A stretch of DNA of 64,000 nucleotides from contig FMTU01000004.1 of the NCBI GenBank assembly GCA_900100475.1, positions 317,501 to 381,500 on the forward strand, in the 5' to 3' direction. The notes under the pieces were generated by a model. It made no database searches and had not been told where the DNA came from. It saw nothing but the letters and a program-made list of their open reading frames with translations. Numbering within the stretch: the stretch's first letter is position 1; every line of letters begins with the position of its first letter. Positions 35,062 to 43,880 of this stretch are shown one piece after another. The DNA comes from Sphingobium faniae. GTDB taxonomy: Bacteria; Pseudomonadota; Alphaproteobacteria; Sphingomonadales; Sphingomonadaceae. The position numbers were made by a program, and so were the translations under genes.

Positions 35062-35984
35062 GCCTCGAACAGGGCGCGCAGGGCAGGGCTGGCGCGATCC
35101 AGCAGTCCCCGGCCCAGCGTCTCCCCCGCGTCGATATCGCCGCGTGCGATCCGCGCTGCATCGGCGACCGCTTCCAGTCCGTCCGCGCTCAATATCTCGG
35201 CGCGCAGGTGGATCGCGTCTCCCTCCAGCACGGCGAGCGCGGCGATGGGCGAATGGCAGGTGCCGCCCAGCCCCTTGAGTACCGCCCGCTCCGCCATCAC
35301 GCAGTCGAACGTGTCCACATCGTTGATCTGGCCGAGCAGGTCCAGCATCGGCGCATTGTCGGTGAGCGTCTCGATCCCGACCGCGCCCTGCGACGGCGCG
35401 GGCAGCATCACGTCCAGCGGAATGAGCGCGCCCACCCCGCTCTGGTCCAGCCGATCCAGCCCGGCGGCGGCGAGCAGCGTGGCATGCGCCTCCCCGGCGG
35501 CCAGTTTGCCAAGCCGCGTGGCGACATTGCCGCGAAACAGGATGATGTTCGCATCGGGCCGCAGCCGCCGGACCTGCGCGGCGCGGCGCGGGGAACTGGT
35601 GCCGATGACCGGATCGGCGGGCAGGGCGTCAAAACTCTCCGCGCCGATCAGCTTGTCGCGCACGTCCGCGCGGGGCAGCATCGCGGCGATGCGGATGGCG
35701 TCCGGGCGGATCGTCTCCACATCCTTCATCGAATGGACGGCGAAGTCGATTTCGCCTTCCGCCAGCGCGCGGTCCAGTTCCTTGGTCCACAGCGCCTTGC
35801 CGCCGATCTCGGCCAGCGCGCGGTCCTGAATCCGATCGCCGCTGGTCTGGACGACGATCGTTTCGATCGCCTCCATCGGCCAGCCGAAGCGGGCGCGCAG
35901 GGCCTGCGCGGTCATCTGCGCCTGTGCCAGCGCCAGCGGAGAGCCTCTGGTGCCGAGGCGCAACGGTCGATCACTTCCTGTCAT
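35058..35984 (-). CDS. hemC: Porphobilinogen deaminase (hydroxymethylbilane synthase)
   Basis: A 308-residue enzyme that polymerises four porphobilinogens on a dipyrromethane cofactor. Conserved blocks are RLGTRGSPLALAQAQ near residue 8, VQTSGDRIQDRAL near 45, KALWTKELDRALAEGEIDFAVHSMKD near 65-90, ADVRDKL near 110, TSSPRRAAQVRRL near 132 and the cofactor Cys in LGGTCHSPIAAL near 240. It is the first gene of hemC-hemD-COG4223 and is divergent from tsaD (44 nt). Confidence 0.95.
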   Translation of the reverse strand: MTGSDRPLRLGTRGSPLALAQAQMTAQALRARFGWPMEAIETIVVQTSGDRIQDRALAEIGGKALWTKELDRALAEGEIDFAVHSMKDVETIRPDAIRIAAMLPRADVRDKLIGAESFDALPADPVIGTSSPRRAAQVRRLRPDANIILFRGNVATRLGKLAAGEAHATLLAAAGLDRLDQSGVGALIPLDVMLPAPSQGAVGIETLTDNAPMLDLLGQINDVDTFDCVMAERAVLKGLGGTCHSPIAALAVLEGDAIHLRAEILSADGLEAVADAARIARGDIDAGETLGRGLLDRASPALRALFEA

Positions 35985-36028
35985 ATGCAGCTTGCTCTAA
36001 TGGCCGGGCGCATTAGATGGAAGCGGCA

Positions 36029-37063
36029 ATGACGATCATCCTCGGTCTGGAATCAAGCTGCGACGAAACGGCGGCGGCGCTGGTGACGGCGGAGGGAAGG
36101 ATTCTCGCCCATCGCCTCGCCACGCAGGAAGACGCGCACCGCCCCTATGGCGGCGTCGTGCCGGAAATCGCCGCGCGCGCCCATGTCGAGGCGCTGGCCC
36201 CTCTGGTGGAGGCCGCGCTGGCCGACGCGGAACTGACGCTGGACGATGTGGACGTGATCGCCGCGACCGCCGGGCCGGGCCTGATCGGCGGGGTCATGGT
36301 CGGCCTCGTCACCGGCAAGGCGCTCGCCCATGCGACGGGCAAGCCGCTGGTGGCGGTCAACCATCTGGAAGGCCATGCGCTGTCCCCGCGCCTGGCCGAC
36401 CCGTCGCTGCAATTCCCCTATCTGCTGCTGCTGGTATCGGGCGGCCATTGCCAGCTTCTGCATGTGCGCGGCCCCGGCGACTATGCGCGGCTCGCCACCA
36501 CCATCGACGATGCGGCGGGCGAAGCCTTCGACAAGACGGCGAAGCTGCTCGGCCTCGGCTTTCCCGGCGGTCCGGCGGTGGAGAAGGCGGCGGCCAGGGG
36601 CAATTCCCGCGCCGTGCGGCTGCCGCGCCCGCTGCTCGGCACCGACGATCCGCATTTCTCCTTCGCGGGCCTCAAGAGCGCCGTCATGCGCGCGGCCCAG
36701 TCGGGTCAGCATAGCGCACAGGACATCGCCGCCAGTTTCCAGCAGGCCGTGGTCGATTGCCTGATCGACCGCACCCGCCGCGCGCTTGCCGCCAGTCCCG
36801 GCGTCACCGCTCTGGTCGTCGCGGGCGGGGTCGCCGCCAATCAGGCGGTGCGCGGCGCGCTGATGACGCTGGCGACGGAAGCGGAACTGCCCTTCGTCGC
36901 GCCGCCGCTCTGGCTTTGCACCGATAATGCGGCGATGATCGCCTGGGCCGGGGCGGAGCGTCACGCGGCGGGTCTGGTGGACGATCTCTCCATCCCGGCC
37001 CGGCCGCGCTGGCCGCTCGATCCGGATGCGGAAAAAGCGCGGGGAGCCGGAGTCAAGGCATGA
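36029..37063 (+). CDS. tsaD: tRNA N6-adenosine threonylcarbamoyltransferase TsaD
   Basis: A 344-residue ASKHA-fold protein transferring the threonylcarbamoyl group to A37 of ANN-decoding tRNAs together with TsaB/TsaE. Marks are [16 protein letters not shown] at the start, [12 protein letters not shown] near 40, the metal-binding [11 protein letters not shown] near 112 (HxEGH), [11 protein letters not shown] near 135, and [10 protein letters not shown] near 270. ATG 36029 is used. An in-frame ATG 12 nt upstream is also possible. It precedes gpsA by 13 nt, so they are probably co-transcribed. Confidence 0.95.
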   Translation: MTIILGLESSCDETAAALVTAEGRILAHRLATQEDAHRPYGGVVPEIAARAHVEALAPLVEAALADAELTLDDVDVIAATAGPGLIGGVMVGLVTGKALAHATGKPLVAVNHLEGHALSPRLADPSLQFPYLLLLVSGGHCQLLHVRGPGDYARLATTIDDAAGEAFDKTAKLLGLGFPGGPAVEKAAARGNSRAVRLPRPLLGTDDPHFSFAGLKSAVMRAAQSGQHSAQDIAASFQQAVVDCLIDRTRRALAASPGVTALVVAGGVAANQAVRGALMTLATEAELPFVAPPLWLCTDNAAMIAWAGAERHAAGLVDDLSIPARPRWPLDPDAEKARGAGVKA

Positions 37064-37076
37064 AGAGCGTGAAGCC

Positions 37077-38048
37077 ATGAAGGCAGGGGTCATCGGCGCG
37101 GGCGCATGGGGCACGGCGCTGGCGCAATTGCTGGCGGCCGATGGCGCGCCAGTGCGGCTCTGGGCGCTGGAGCCGGAAGTGGTGGATGCGGTGAACCGCG
37201 ACCATGCCAACCCGCTTTACCTGCCCGATATTCCGCTCAGCGCCGGCATCGAGGCGACCGGCGCCATGGCCGCCATGGCCGACCGCGACCTGCTGCTGGT
37301 TGTCTGCCCCGCCCAGCATCTGCGGAGCGTCGTGGCGCAGGCGCCTGCGGGCGTGCCGCTGATCCTCTGTTCCAAGGGGATCGAGGCAGGCTCCCATCTG
37401 CTGATGTCGCAGGTCGCGCAGCAGGTCCAGCCGCAATCGCCCATCGCCGTGCTGTCCGGCCCGACCTTCGCCAGCGAGGTGGCGCAGGGCCTGCCCACCG
37501 CCATCACGCTCGCCTGCGCCGATGCCGATCTCGCCGCCCGCATCGCCGCCCGGATCGCGCGCCCGGCTTTCCGCCCCTATCTGTCGGACGACGTGATCGG
37601 CGCGGAAATCGGCGGCGCGGTCAAGAATGTCCTCGCCATCGCCTGCGGCGTCGCGGAGGGAGCGGGCCTCGGCCTCAACGCCCGCGCCGCGCTGATCAGC
37701 CGGGGTTTTGCCGAAATGACCCGCTTTGGCCTTGCGCGCGGGGCGCGGGCCGAAACGCTGGGGGGGCTTTCGGGCCTGGGCGATCTGGTCCTCACCTGTT
37801 CTTCCACCAACTCGCGCAACTTCTCGCTGGGCAAGGGATTGGGGGAGGGGCATTCCGCCGCTTCCCTGCTCGCCCATCGGCGCACCGTGGCGGAAGGGGC
37901 GTTCACCGCGCCCGTGCTGCGCGAAGCCGCGCGCGCGTCGGGCGTCGAAATGCCGGTGGTCGAGGCGGTCTGCGCGCTGCTGGAGGATGCAGCCCCTCTG
38001 TCGCAGGTGATCGACGCGCTGCTCGCCCGGCCGATCCGCGCGGAATAA
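37077..38048 (+). CDS. gpsA: Glycerol-3-phosphate dehydrogenase [NAD(P)+]
   Basis: A 323-residue cytoplasmic enzyme reducing dihydroxyacetone phosphate to sn-glycerol-3-phosphate for membrane lipids. The Rossmann motif is GVIGAGAWGTALAQLLA at the N-terminus, PCSKGIE-type loop LILCSKGIEAGS near residue 100, SGPTFASEVAQGLPTA near 135 and the catalytic Lys in GAVKNVLAIACGVAEGAGLG near 182. ATG 37077 is chosen. An upstream in-frame reading overlaps tsaD. Functionally it links to plsC elsewhere in the window. Confidence 0.95.
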   Translation: MKAGVIGAGAWGTALAQLLAADGAPVRLWALEPEVVDAVNRDHANPLYLPDIPLSAGIEATGAMAAMADRDLLLVVCPAQHLRSVVAQAPAGVPLILCSKGIEAGSHLLMSQVAQQVQPQSPIAVLSGPTFASEVAQGLPTAITLACADADLAARIAARIARPAFRPYLSDDVIGAEIGGAVKNVLAIACGVAEGAGLGLNARAALISRGFAEMTRFGLARGARAETLGGLSGLGDLVLTCSSTNSRNFSLGKGLGEGHSAASLLAHRRTVAEGAFTAPVLREAARASGVEMPVVEAVCALLEDAAPLSQVIDALLARPIRAE

Positions 38049-38090
38049 GTTCGCCGCGCGGCATTTTATCTTTTATATCCGGCACCCATC

Positions 38091-39617
38091 ATGACGCGAC
38101 AGGGGGATGACAGTAGTTTGGCGGCCGACGCAGCCCCTTCCGCATCGCAGGACGATATTGCAGCGCTGGCCAGGGGCGGGCGCACCAATATTTTCGGCTT
38201 TCTGCTCCGTCTGGCCGCGCGCCTGCCCTTCCTGTTCATCGCGGGACGCTGGTATGGCGCGGAGGCGCTGGGCCGCTTCGCCTATGCCGTGCTGGTGGTG
38301 GAGTTCGTCGCGCAGCTTGCGACGCTGGGGCTGAAACGCGGCCTGGCGGGCGCGCTGGCCCAGACGAAGCGGCCCCATGCCCATGTCGTGACCGACGCCA
38401 TGGCGGTGACGCTGATCGCGTCCATGCTGGGGGCGGCCTTGCTGATCGCCGTTCCGCAGGCGATGTTCCCCAATAGCGGCATCAACGGCATGGACCGGCT
38501 GCTGGCCCTGATTGTGATCGCGGTCGCGGGATCGGACGTGGCGCTCGCCGCCTGCGCCTATCGCTTCGACATTGGCGCGACGGTGCGCGCGCGTTCGATC
38601 ATAGAACCGTGGGTGATCAGCATCGGCGCGTTCGCCTTCGCCTTTTATTCGACGCGCGACGGCCTCATCCTTTCCTATGTCGTGTCGATGATCGCCGCGC
38701 TGGTCGCCTCGATCATCCCGATGACGCGTCATTACGGCATCCCCTATGGCTGGCGGCCCGATTTCGGGCGCCTGTGGCGGCTGGCGCGGCGCAACCTGCC
38801 GCTGGCGGCGGCGGATGGCGTGGAGTGGGGATCGCGGCGGCTCGACATGGCGATCCTCGGCCTTTTCGTCAGTCCGGCGGTGATCGGCATCTATTATGTC
38901 GCGCAGCAGGTGGCGTCCCTGCCGCAAAAGCTCAAGACCAGCTTCGATCCGATCCTCGGCCCTGTCATCACCCGCAACCTCAAGGAGGGAAATCTCTCCG
39001 CCATCGCGAAGCAGGTGAGCCAGGTCGGTTTCTGGATCATCGCCGCGCAGGCGGGGATCGCGCTGGCGCTCGGCCTCCCCGGCGAAGCGGTCATGGGTCT
39101 GGTCGGCCCGCATTTCGTCGGCGGCACCGGCGCGCTCGCCTTCCTGCTGCTGGCCGAAGTCGTCGCCGCGACCGCGGTGGTCAGCGAATCCGCGCTGGTC
39201 TATATCGCGCGGCACCGGAATCTCATGATCTCGCTCTTCATGATCGGGCTTCAGACGGCGCTCAGCTTCGTCCTGATCCTTTTCGCCCGGCAAATGGGCT
39301 GGACCGACATGGTGGTGGCGGCGGCTCCGGCATTGGCGCTGACCATCGCGCTGGGCGTCGGCGCGCTGGTCAAGGCGCGGCTGCTCTCGCACCTGCTGGG
39401 CGCTCCCATCAATGCATGGCGCTGGGCGCTGCTGGGCGCGTCCGGCATCGCCTGCATCGTGGGCGGCGCGTTCGTCGCGCTGCCCCGCCAGTTCGAATGG
39501 GTCGAGCTGGTCTTCGGCATCCCCGCGATATTAGGCGTCTACGGCCTCGTCATCTGGCGCTGGGGTTTCGGTTCGGATGATCGCGCCCTGTTCCGGCGCG
39601 AAAAGGCCGCAGCGTAG
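38091..39617 (+). CDS. Polysaccharide/lipopolysaccharide flippase-like membrane protein
   Basis: A 508-residue integral membrane protein with about 12-14 helices, resembling Wzx/MOP-superfamily exporters (Polysacc_synt family). The N-terminal cytoplasmic extension (about 35 residues) precedes TNIFGFLLRLAARLPFLFIAGRWYGAEALGRFAYAV-like helices 1-2, and the middle VEWGSRRLDMAILGLFVSPAVIGIYYVAQQ-like stretch is typical of the family. It would flip a lipid-linked sugar across the inner membrane. No glycosyltransferases are adjacent, so the substrate is open. It starts 42 nt after gpsA and ends directly at a hairpin. Confidence 0.82.
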   Translation: MTRQGDDSSLAADAAPSASQDDIAALARGGRTNIFGFLLRLAARLPFLFIAGRWYGAEALGRFAYAVLVVEFVAQLATLGLKRGLAGALAQTKRPHAHVVTDAMAVTLIASMLGAALLIAVPQAMFPNSGINGMDRLLALIVIAVAGSDVALAACAYRFDIGATVRARSIIEPWVISIGAFAFAFYSTRDGLILSYVVSMIAALVASIIPMTRHYGIPYGWRPDFGRLWRLARRNLPLAAADGVEWGSRRLDMAILGLFVSPAVIGIYYVAQQVASLPQKLKTSFDPILGPVITRNLKEGNLSAIAKQVSQVGFWIIAAQAGIALALGLPGEAVMGLVGPHFVGGTGALAFLLLAEVVAATAVVSESALVYIARHRNLMISLFMIGLQTALSFVLILFARQMGWTDMVVAAAPALALTIALGVGALVKARLLSHLLGAPINAWRWALLGASGIACIVGGAFVALPRQFEWVELVFGIPAILGVYGLVIWRWGFGSDDRALFRREKAAA

Positions 39618-39648
39618 AGCGGCGATCTGACGGGATCAGATCGCCGCT
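39618..39648 (+). terminator. 13-bp hairpin between convergent flippase and kinase genes
   Basis: AGCGGCGATCTGA (39618-39630), loop CGGGA, TCAGATCGCCGCT (39636-39648), perfect. It starts right after the flippase stop. The following sequence (CCATATCTCCTTGTTT) is only moderately T-rich, so termination is likely but may be incomplete. Confidence 0.65.
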
Positions 39649-39695
39649 CCATATCTCCTTGTTTGCCGCGATTTCTTAGCCAGCGATCAATCGCT

Positions 39696-40697
39696 TTAGC
39701 CGAACAGCTTCGCGCGGACCCGTTTCAGGTCTTCCTCCGGCCGCGCGCCCCAGTGCGAGATTACTTCGGCCGCCGCCGCCGCGCCCAGACGCAGGCAATG
39801 CTCCACATCCATGCCGTCGATATGCGCGGCGAGGAAACCGGCGGCGAACAGGTCGCCCGCGCCGGTCGTGTCCACGATCTGCGCCACCGGCTCGGCGGAC
39901 ACTTCGTAACGCATGCCGCCCGCCACCGCGATCGCGCCCTTTTCGCTGCGGGTCGACACCAGCACAGGCACCCTGGGCGCGATGGCGGCGACCGCCTTCT
40001 CGAAATCGTCGATCTGCGCGAGCGATTGGATCTCGCCCTCATTGGAAAAGAGGATGTCGATCTGCCCCGCGTCGATCAGCTCGATGAAATCGGCGCGATG
40101 CCGGTCGATCACGAAATTGTCGGACAGGGTGAAGGCGACCTTGCGCCCCGCGCCCCGCGCCGCGTCGATGGCCGCCCGCATCGCCTTGCGCGGCTGCTCC
40201 GGGTCCCAGAGATAGCCTTCCAGATAGAGGATGCCCGCCGACCGGATGAGGTCCAGGTCCAGCGCTTCCTCCGGCAAAAACTGCGACGCGCCCAGGAAGG
40301 TGTTCATCGTCCGCTGCGCGTCGGGCGTCACCAGGATCAGGCAGCGCGCGGTCGGCACGTCGCCCTTCGCCGGCGGCGTATCGTAACGGATGCCGAGCGC
40401 GCGCACGTCATGCGCGAAGACCGCGCCGAGTTGATCATCGCACACCTGTCCGATGAAGGCGCATTTCTTGCCGAGCGCGGCGATGCCCGCAAGCGTGTTG
40501 GCGGCTGACCCGCCGCTGATTTCCTTGCCCGCCTCCATGTCGGCATAGAGCCGCTCGGCCATTTCCGCGTCGATCAACTGCATCGCGCCCTTGTTGAGGC
40601 TGCGTTCGGCAAGAAAGCCGTCGTCGCTGCGGGCGAGTACGTCGACGATCGCATTGCCGATGGCGACAATATCAAGCGCGGGGGCGGAAGCGGTCAC
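39696..40697 (-). CDS. PfkB-family carbohydrate/nucleoside kinase (adenosine kinase-like)
   Basis: A 333-residue ribokinase-fold kinase. N-terminal DIVAIGNAIVDVLAR and GGSAANTLAGIAALG near residue 63 bind the sugar/nucleoside, DNFVIDRHRADF near 200 and FSNEGEI near 222 are typical of the adenosine-kinase-like group, and the ATP/catalytic signature DTTGAGDLFAAGFL lies near 278 with the base Asp. Similar alphaproteobacterial genes are annotated as adenosine kinase. The substrate is inferred. The start is GTG 40697, preceded by AAGGA. It is convergent with the flippase. Confidence 0.82.
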   Translation of the reverse strand: MTASAPALDIVAIGNAIVDVLARSDDGFLAERSLNKGAMQLIDAEMAERLYADMEAGKEISGGSAANTLAGIAALGKKCAFIGQVCDDQLGAVFAHDVRALGIRYDTPPAKGDVPTARCLILVTPDAQRTMNTFLGASQFLPEEALDLDLIRSAGILYLEGYLWDPEQPRKAMRAAIDAARGAGRKVAFTLSDNFVIDRHRADFIELIDAGQIDILFSNEGEIQSLAQIDDFEKAVAAIAPRVPVLVSTRSEKGAIAVAGGMRYEVSAEPVAQIVDTTGAGDLFAAGFLAAHIDGMDVEHCLRLGAAAAAEVISHWGARPEEDLKRVRAKLFG

Positions 40698-40812
40698 GCG
40701 GAATCCTTATGCTAAATAGGAGGAGGGTGGTTGCGCCTGTCTCTACCGATGCCGCCGCCTGCGCGCAACGGCGCTGATTGACGCCGCGGGCGGAGCGGAG
40801 GATAGCTGGGCC

Positions 40813-41481
40813 ATGGTCATAGCCGCCGCCCTGCGCGCCTTCCCGATCCTGTTCCACGCCGCGACCCGGCGGCTGCTCGTCAAATCGCTGCTGCTGACGC
40901 TGCTGATCTTCGCGGCGTTGGCCGTGACGCTGTGGGCCGCGTTTCATGCGCTGCGGCTGCATTTCGCCTGGGGGGGCGGGGGACTGGCGGAAGCGGCGGC
41001 CACCGCCATCGCCGTGGTCGCGGCGGGATGGCTGCTGTTCCGCGCCATCGCCATGGCGATCATGGGCTTTTACGCCGACGACATCATCCTCGCCGTGGAG
41101 CGGGACAGCTATCCGCAGGCCGCGCGCGAAGCGCGCCCCGTCGGGGCCGCCCAAAGCCTGCGTTTCGCGCTCGCCTCGCTCGGCCGGACGCTGGGCTGGA
41201 ACCTGATCGCCCTGCCTGCCTATCTGGTCCTGCTGGTGACGGGCGTGGGCAGTGTCGGACTGTTCCTTGTCGTCAACGCCACTCTGCTGGGCCGCGATCT
41301 TGCCGATATGGTGCAGCCGCGCCATCCCTCTCTGCCGCCGATCCCGCGCGGCAGCCGGTGGCTGATGGGTCTCGTTTCGGCGCTTCTCTTCCTCATCCCC
41401 TTCGTCAACCTGCTTGCGCCGGTCTGGAGCGCGGCTATGGCGGTGCATATGCTGCATGGCGTCAGAAGGAAAAGCGCATGA
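40813..41481 (+). CDS. EI24-domain (CysZ-like) membrane protein
   Basis: A 222-residue inner-membrane protein of the EI24/DUF540 family, related to the sulfate transporter CysZ. Four to six hydrophobic segments are visible (about residues 22-45, 58-82, 135-160, 185-205), and the family-like regions FYADDIILAVERDSYP and NLIALPAYLVLLVTGVGSVGL are present. Sulfate transport cannot be claimed from resemblance. It is co-transcribed with the lipoprotein gene, whose ATG overlaps its stop by 4 nt. It begins with ATG 40813, 115 nt from the divergent kinase. Confidence 0.75.
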   Translation: MVIAAALRAFPILFHAATRRLLVKSLLLTLLIFAALAVTLWAAFHALRLHFAWGGGGLAEAAATAIAVVAAGWLLFRAIAMAIMGFYADDIILAVERDSYPQAAREARPVGAAQSLRFALASLGRTLGWNLIALPAYLVLLVTGVGSVGLFLVVNATLLGRDLADMVQPRHPSLPPIPRGSRWLMGLVSALLFLIPFVNLLAPVWSAAMAVHMLHGVRRKSA

Positions 41482-41849
41482 ACCTGCCCCGCCTGTTGCT
41501 CGTCGGCCTGTTGTCGCTGCCTCTGGCCGCCTGCGGAGCCGGGACCATAGTGCCCCAGACGCGCCAGCCCCCACCCGCCGGTCCGCCGGCCAGCGCCTTC
41601 CTGAAGACCGGCCCGCTCATGGGCATGGACGCGCGGCATCTGACGCAGATGCTGGGCGCGCCGCGCCTGGATATTCGCGAAAGCACGATGCGGAAGCTGC
41701 AATTCGCCAATGGCCGCTGCGTGCTCGACGCCTATCTCTATCCGCCGGGACGCGGGAAGGAGCCGGTCGTGACCCATGTCGACGCCCGCGCGCCTTCGGG
41801 CGCCGATGTCGATCCGGCCGGTTGCGCCACATCCTTGCAGGGACGTTAG
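41478..41849 (+). CDS. Small outer-membrane lipoprotein, unknown
   Basis: A 123-residue lipoprotein: signal MNLPRLLLVGLLSLPLAAC with lipobox LAAC (Cys19), followed by a Pro-rich linker and a small domain with MGMDARHLTQMLGAPRLD, LQFANGRCVLDAYLYPP and a second Cys (DPAGCATSL). The G-x-x-L-G-x-P pattern resembles a small beta domain seen in SmpA/OmlA-like proteins, but I would not assign it there. No Asp follows the lipobox Cys, so outer-membrane sorting by Lol is expected. It overlaps EI24 by 4 nt and the convergent queG by 4 nt. Confidence 0.7.
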   Translation: MNLPRLLLVGLLSLPLAACGAGTIVPQTRQPPPAGPPASAFLKTGPLMGMDARHLTQMLGAPRLDIRESTMRKLQFANGRCVLDAYLYPPGRGKEPVVTHVDARAPSGADVDPAGCATSLQGR

Positions 41850-42892
41850 ACGGAAAGCCGCTTCATCGCCCATATCGCCGCCTCCGCGACGACGGGATCG
41901 GGATCGCCCGCCAGCGGCCGCAGCTTTTCCAACAGGCGCGGCTCCCCGCTGTTCCCCGCCGCGATGGCGGCATTGCGGACCATCCGGTCCCGCCCGATCC
42001 GCTTGATCGGAGAGCCGGAAAATATCTCCCGGAAAGCCGCGTCGTCCAGCGCCAGCAAATCCTCGATCGCCGGAGCCGCCAGTTCCGCCCGCCCGACAAA
42101 GGCGCGATGGGCGGCGGCCCTGTCGGCGAACTTGTTCCACGGACATACCGCCAGGCAATCGTCGCAGCCGTAGACGCGATTGCCGATGGCGGCGCGGAAT
42201 TCCTCCGGGATCGGCCCCTTATGCTCGATGGTGAGGTAGGAAATGCACCGCCGCGCGTCGACCACATAGGGTGAGGGGAAAGCGTCGGTCGGGCAGGCGC
42301 TCTGGCAGGCGGTGCAACTGCCGCAATGATCCTGCTCTCCTGCATCGGGCGTCAGCGCGATCTCGCTATAGATCGCGCCCAGGAACAGCCAGCTTCCATG
42401 GGCGCGGCTGACGAGGTTGCTGTGCTTGCCCTGCCAGCCCAGGCCCGCCGCCATCGCCAGCGGCTTTTCCATCACCGGCGCGGTATCGACGAAGACCTTG
42501 AGCGCGCTGTCCTGCTGTTCCACCAGCCATCGGGCCAGCGCCTTCAGCCCTTTCTTGACGATATCGTGATAATCCTTGCCCTGCGCATAGACCGAAATCC
42601 GCGCCCGGTCCCCCACCTCCGCCAGCGCCAGCGGATCGCGCGCGGGGGCATAGCTCATCCCCAGCATGACGACGCTGCGGACCTCCGGCCACAACCCCTG
42701 CGGCGATCCGCGCTGTTCCGCCCGCTCCTCCATCCACAGCATGTCGCCATGATGTCCAGCGCCCAGCCATTCGCGCAGCCGTCGCCCGGCCTTTGGCGCG
42801 GCGTCGGCGCGCGCGATGGCGCAGGCGGCAAAACCGAGTTGCGCGGCCTGCGCTTTCAGGCGCTGTTCCAAGGTTTCGATTTGCACTGGCAT
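41846..42892 (-). CDS. queG: Epoxyqueuosine reductase QueG
   Basis: A 348-residue cobalamin-dependent iron-sulfur enzyme performing the last step of queuosine formation at tRNA position 34. Two 4Fe-4S clusters are bound by CGSCTACQSACPTDAF near residue 195 and CDDCLAVCPWN near 245, with the additional Cys in CISYLTIEHKGPIP near 215. The N-terminal DUF1730-type domain (1-150, WLGAGHHGDMLWM) and C-terminal HEAT-like helices (ending AIWAMKRLSV) match the full-length enzyme. It is divergent from the ABC transporter, 22 nt apart. Confidence 0.94.
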   Translation of the reverse strand: MPVQIETLEQRLKAQAAQLGFAACAIARADAAPKAGRRLREWLGAGHHGDMLWMEERAEQRGSPQGLWPEVRSVVMLGMSYAPARDPLALAEVGDRARISVYAQGKDYHDIVKKGLKALARWLVEQQDSALKVFVDTAPVMEKPLAMAAGLGWQGKHSNLVSRAHGSWLFLGAIYSEIALTPDAGEQDHCGSCTACQSACPTDAFPSPYVVDARRCISYLTIEHKGPIPEEFRAAIGNRVYGCDDCLAVCPWNKFADRAAAHRAFVGRAELAAPAIEDLLALDDAAFREIFSGSPIKRIGRDRMVRNAAIAAGNSGEPRLLEKLRPLAGDPDPVVAEAAIWAMKRLSV

Positions 42893-42914
42893 CGGCTGTC
42901 ATTATTGGGGTCAT

Positions 42915-43880
42915 ATGATCGGCGAAATATCGACCCCGCGCCCTGCCTATGCCGTCGAAGCCCAGGGGCTTGTCAAGGCATTCGGCGACTTCCACGCGGT
43001 GAACGGCATCGACATCGCCGTGCCCGCCGGGTCGATCTATGGCGTACTCGGCCCCAACGGCGCGGGCAAGACCACGTTGCTGCGGACCTTGCTGGGCATT
43101 ATCGACCCGGATGAAGGGTGGCGCACCCTGCTCGGCGATCCGCAACCGCTGCGCCAGTCGCATCATGTCGGTTATCTCCCTGAAGAGCGCGGCCTTTACC
43201 CTTCGATGAAGGCGTTCGACGCCATCGCCTTCATGGGCGCGCTGCGCGGATTGCCGCTCAGGATCGGGCGGGAACGCGCCCGCGCCATGCTGGAGGCGCA
43301 TGGCATGGGCGCGTCGGCCGACAAGCCCATCCGCCAGCTTTCCAAGGGCATGGCCCAGACGGTGCAGCTTTTCGGCACCATCGTCCACCAGCCGCGCCTG
43401 ATCGTGCTGGACGAACCTTTTTCCGGTCTCGACGCCATCAATCAGGGCAAGCTGGAGGCCCTGATTCGCGAGCAGGCGCGGTCCGGGGTGACGGTGCTTT
43501 TCTCCACCCATGTCATCGCCCATGCCGAACGATTGTGCGAGCGCATCGCCATCGTCGCGGGCGGGCGCATCAATTTTGAGGGATCGGTCGCCACCGCGCG
43601 CGGCCGGCTGCGGCCGCAGGTGATGCTGCGGACCCGGGCGAGCGACGGGCCATGGCGCCACGCCCTGCCCGCCGAAACATTGGCGCAGGACGGAGCCTGG
43701 CATTTCGCGCTGCCCGATGGCGGGATAGAGCCGTTGTTGCGCGCCCTGCTGGATGGCGAGGCCGGGATCGAAAGCCTCTCGATCGAACGGCCCGGCCTGC
43801 ACGACGCCTTCGTCGCCATCGCCGGGGAAGCGGTCGCCCGCCAGATGGAGGAAGACCGGGCGCGGGAGGATGCGGCATGA
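42915..43880 (+). CDS. ABC exporter ATP-binding protein (DUF4162/NatA-like)
   Basis: A 321-residue ABC ATPase. Walker A is LGPNGAGKTTLLRTLLG near residue 45, signature LSKGMAQTVQLFG near 140 (LSKGM instead of LSGGQ, characteristic of the NatA/bacitracin-type subfamily), Walker B LIVLDEPFSGLD near 162, switch His in LFSTHVIAHAERL near 195. After residue 220 comes a DUF4162-like C-terminal domain. ATG 42915 is chosen. Its stop overlaps the permease gene start by 4 nt (ATGA). Together they form an efflux system of the Na+/drug or polyketide type. Substrate unknown. Confidence 0.87.
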   Translation: MIGEISTPRPAYAVEAQGLVKAFGDFHAVNGIDIAVPAGSIYGVLGPNGAGKTTLLRTLLGIIDPDEGWRTLLGDPQPLRQSHHVGYLPEERGLYPSMKAFDAIAFMGALRGLPLRIGRERARAMLEAHGMGASADKPIRQLSKGMAQTVQLFGTIVHQPRLIVLDEPFSGLDAINQGKLEALIREQARSGVTVLFSTHVIAHAERLCERIAIVAGGRINFEGSVATARGRLRPQVMLRTRASDGPWRHALPAETLAQDGAWHFALPDGGIEPLLRALLDGEAGIESLSIERPGLHDAFVAIAGEAVARQMEEDRAREDAA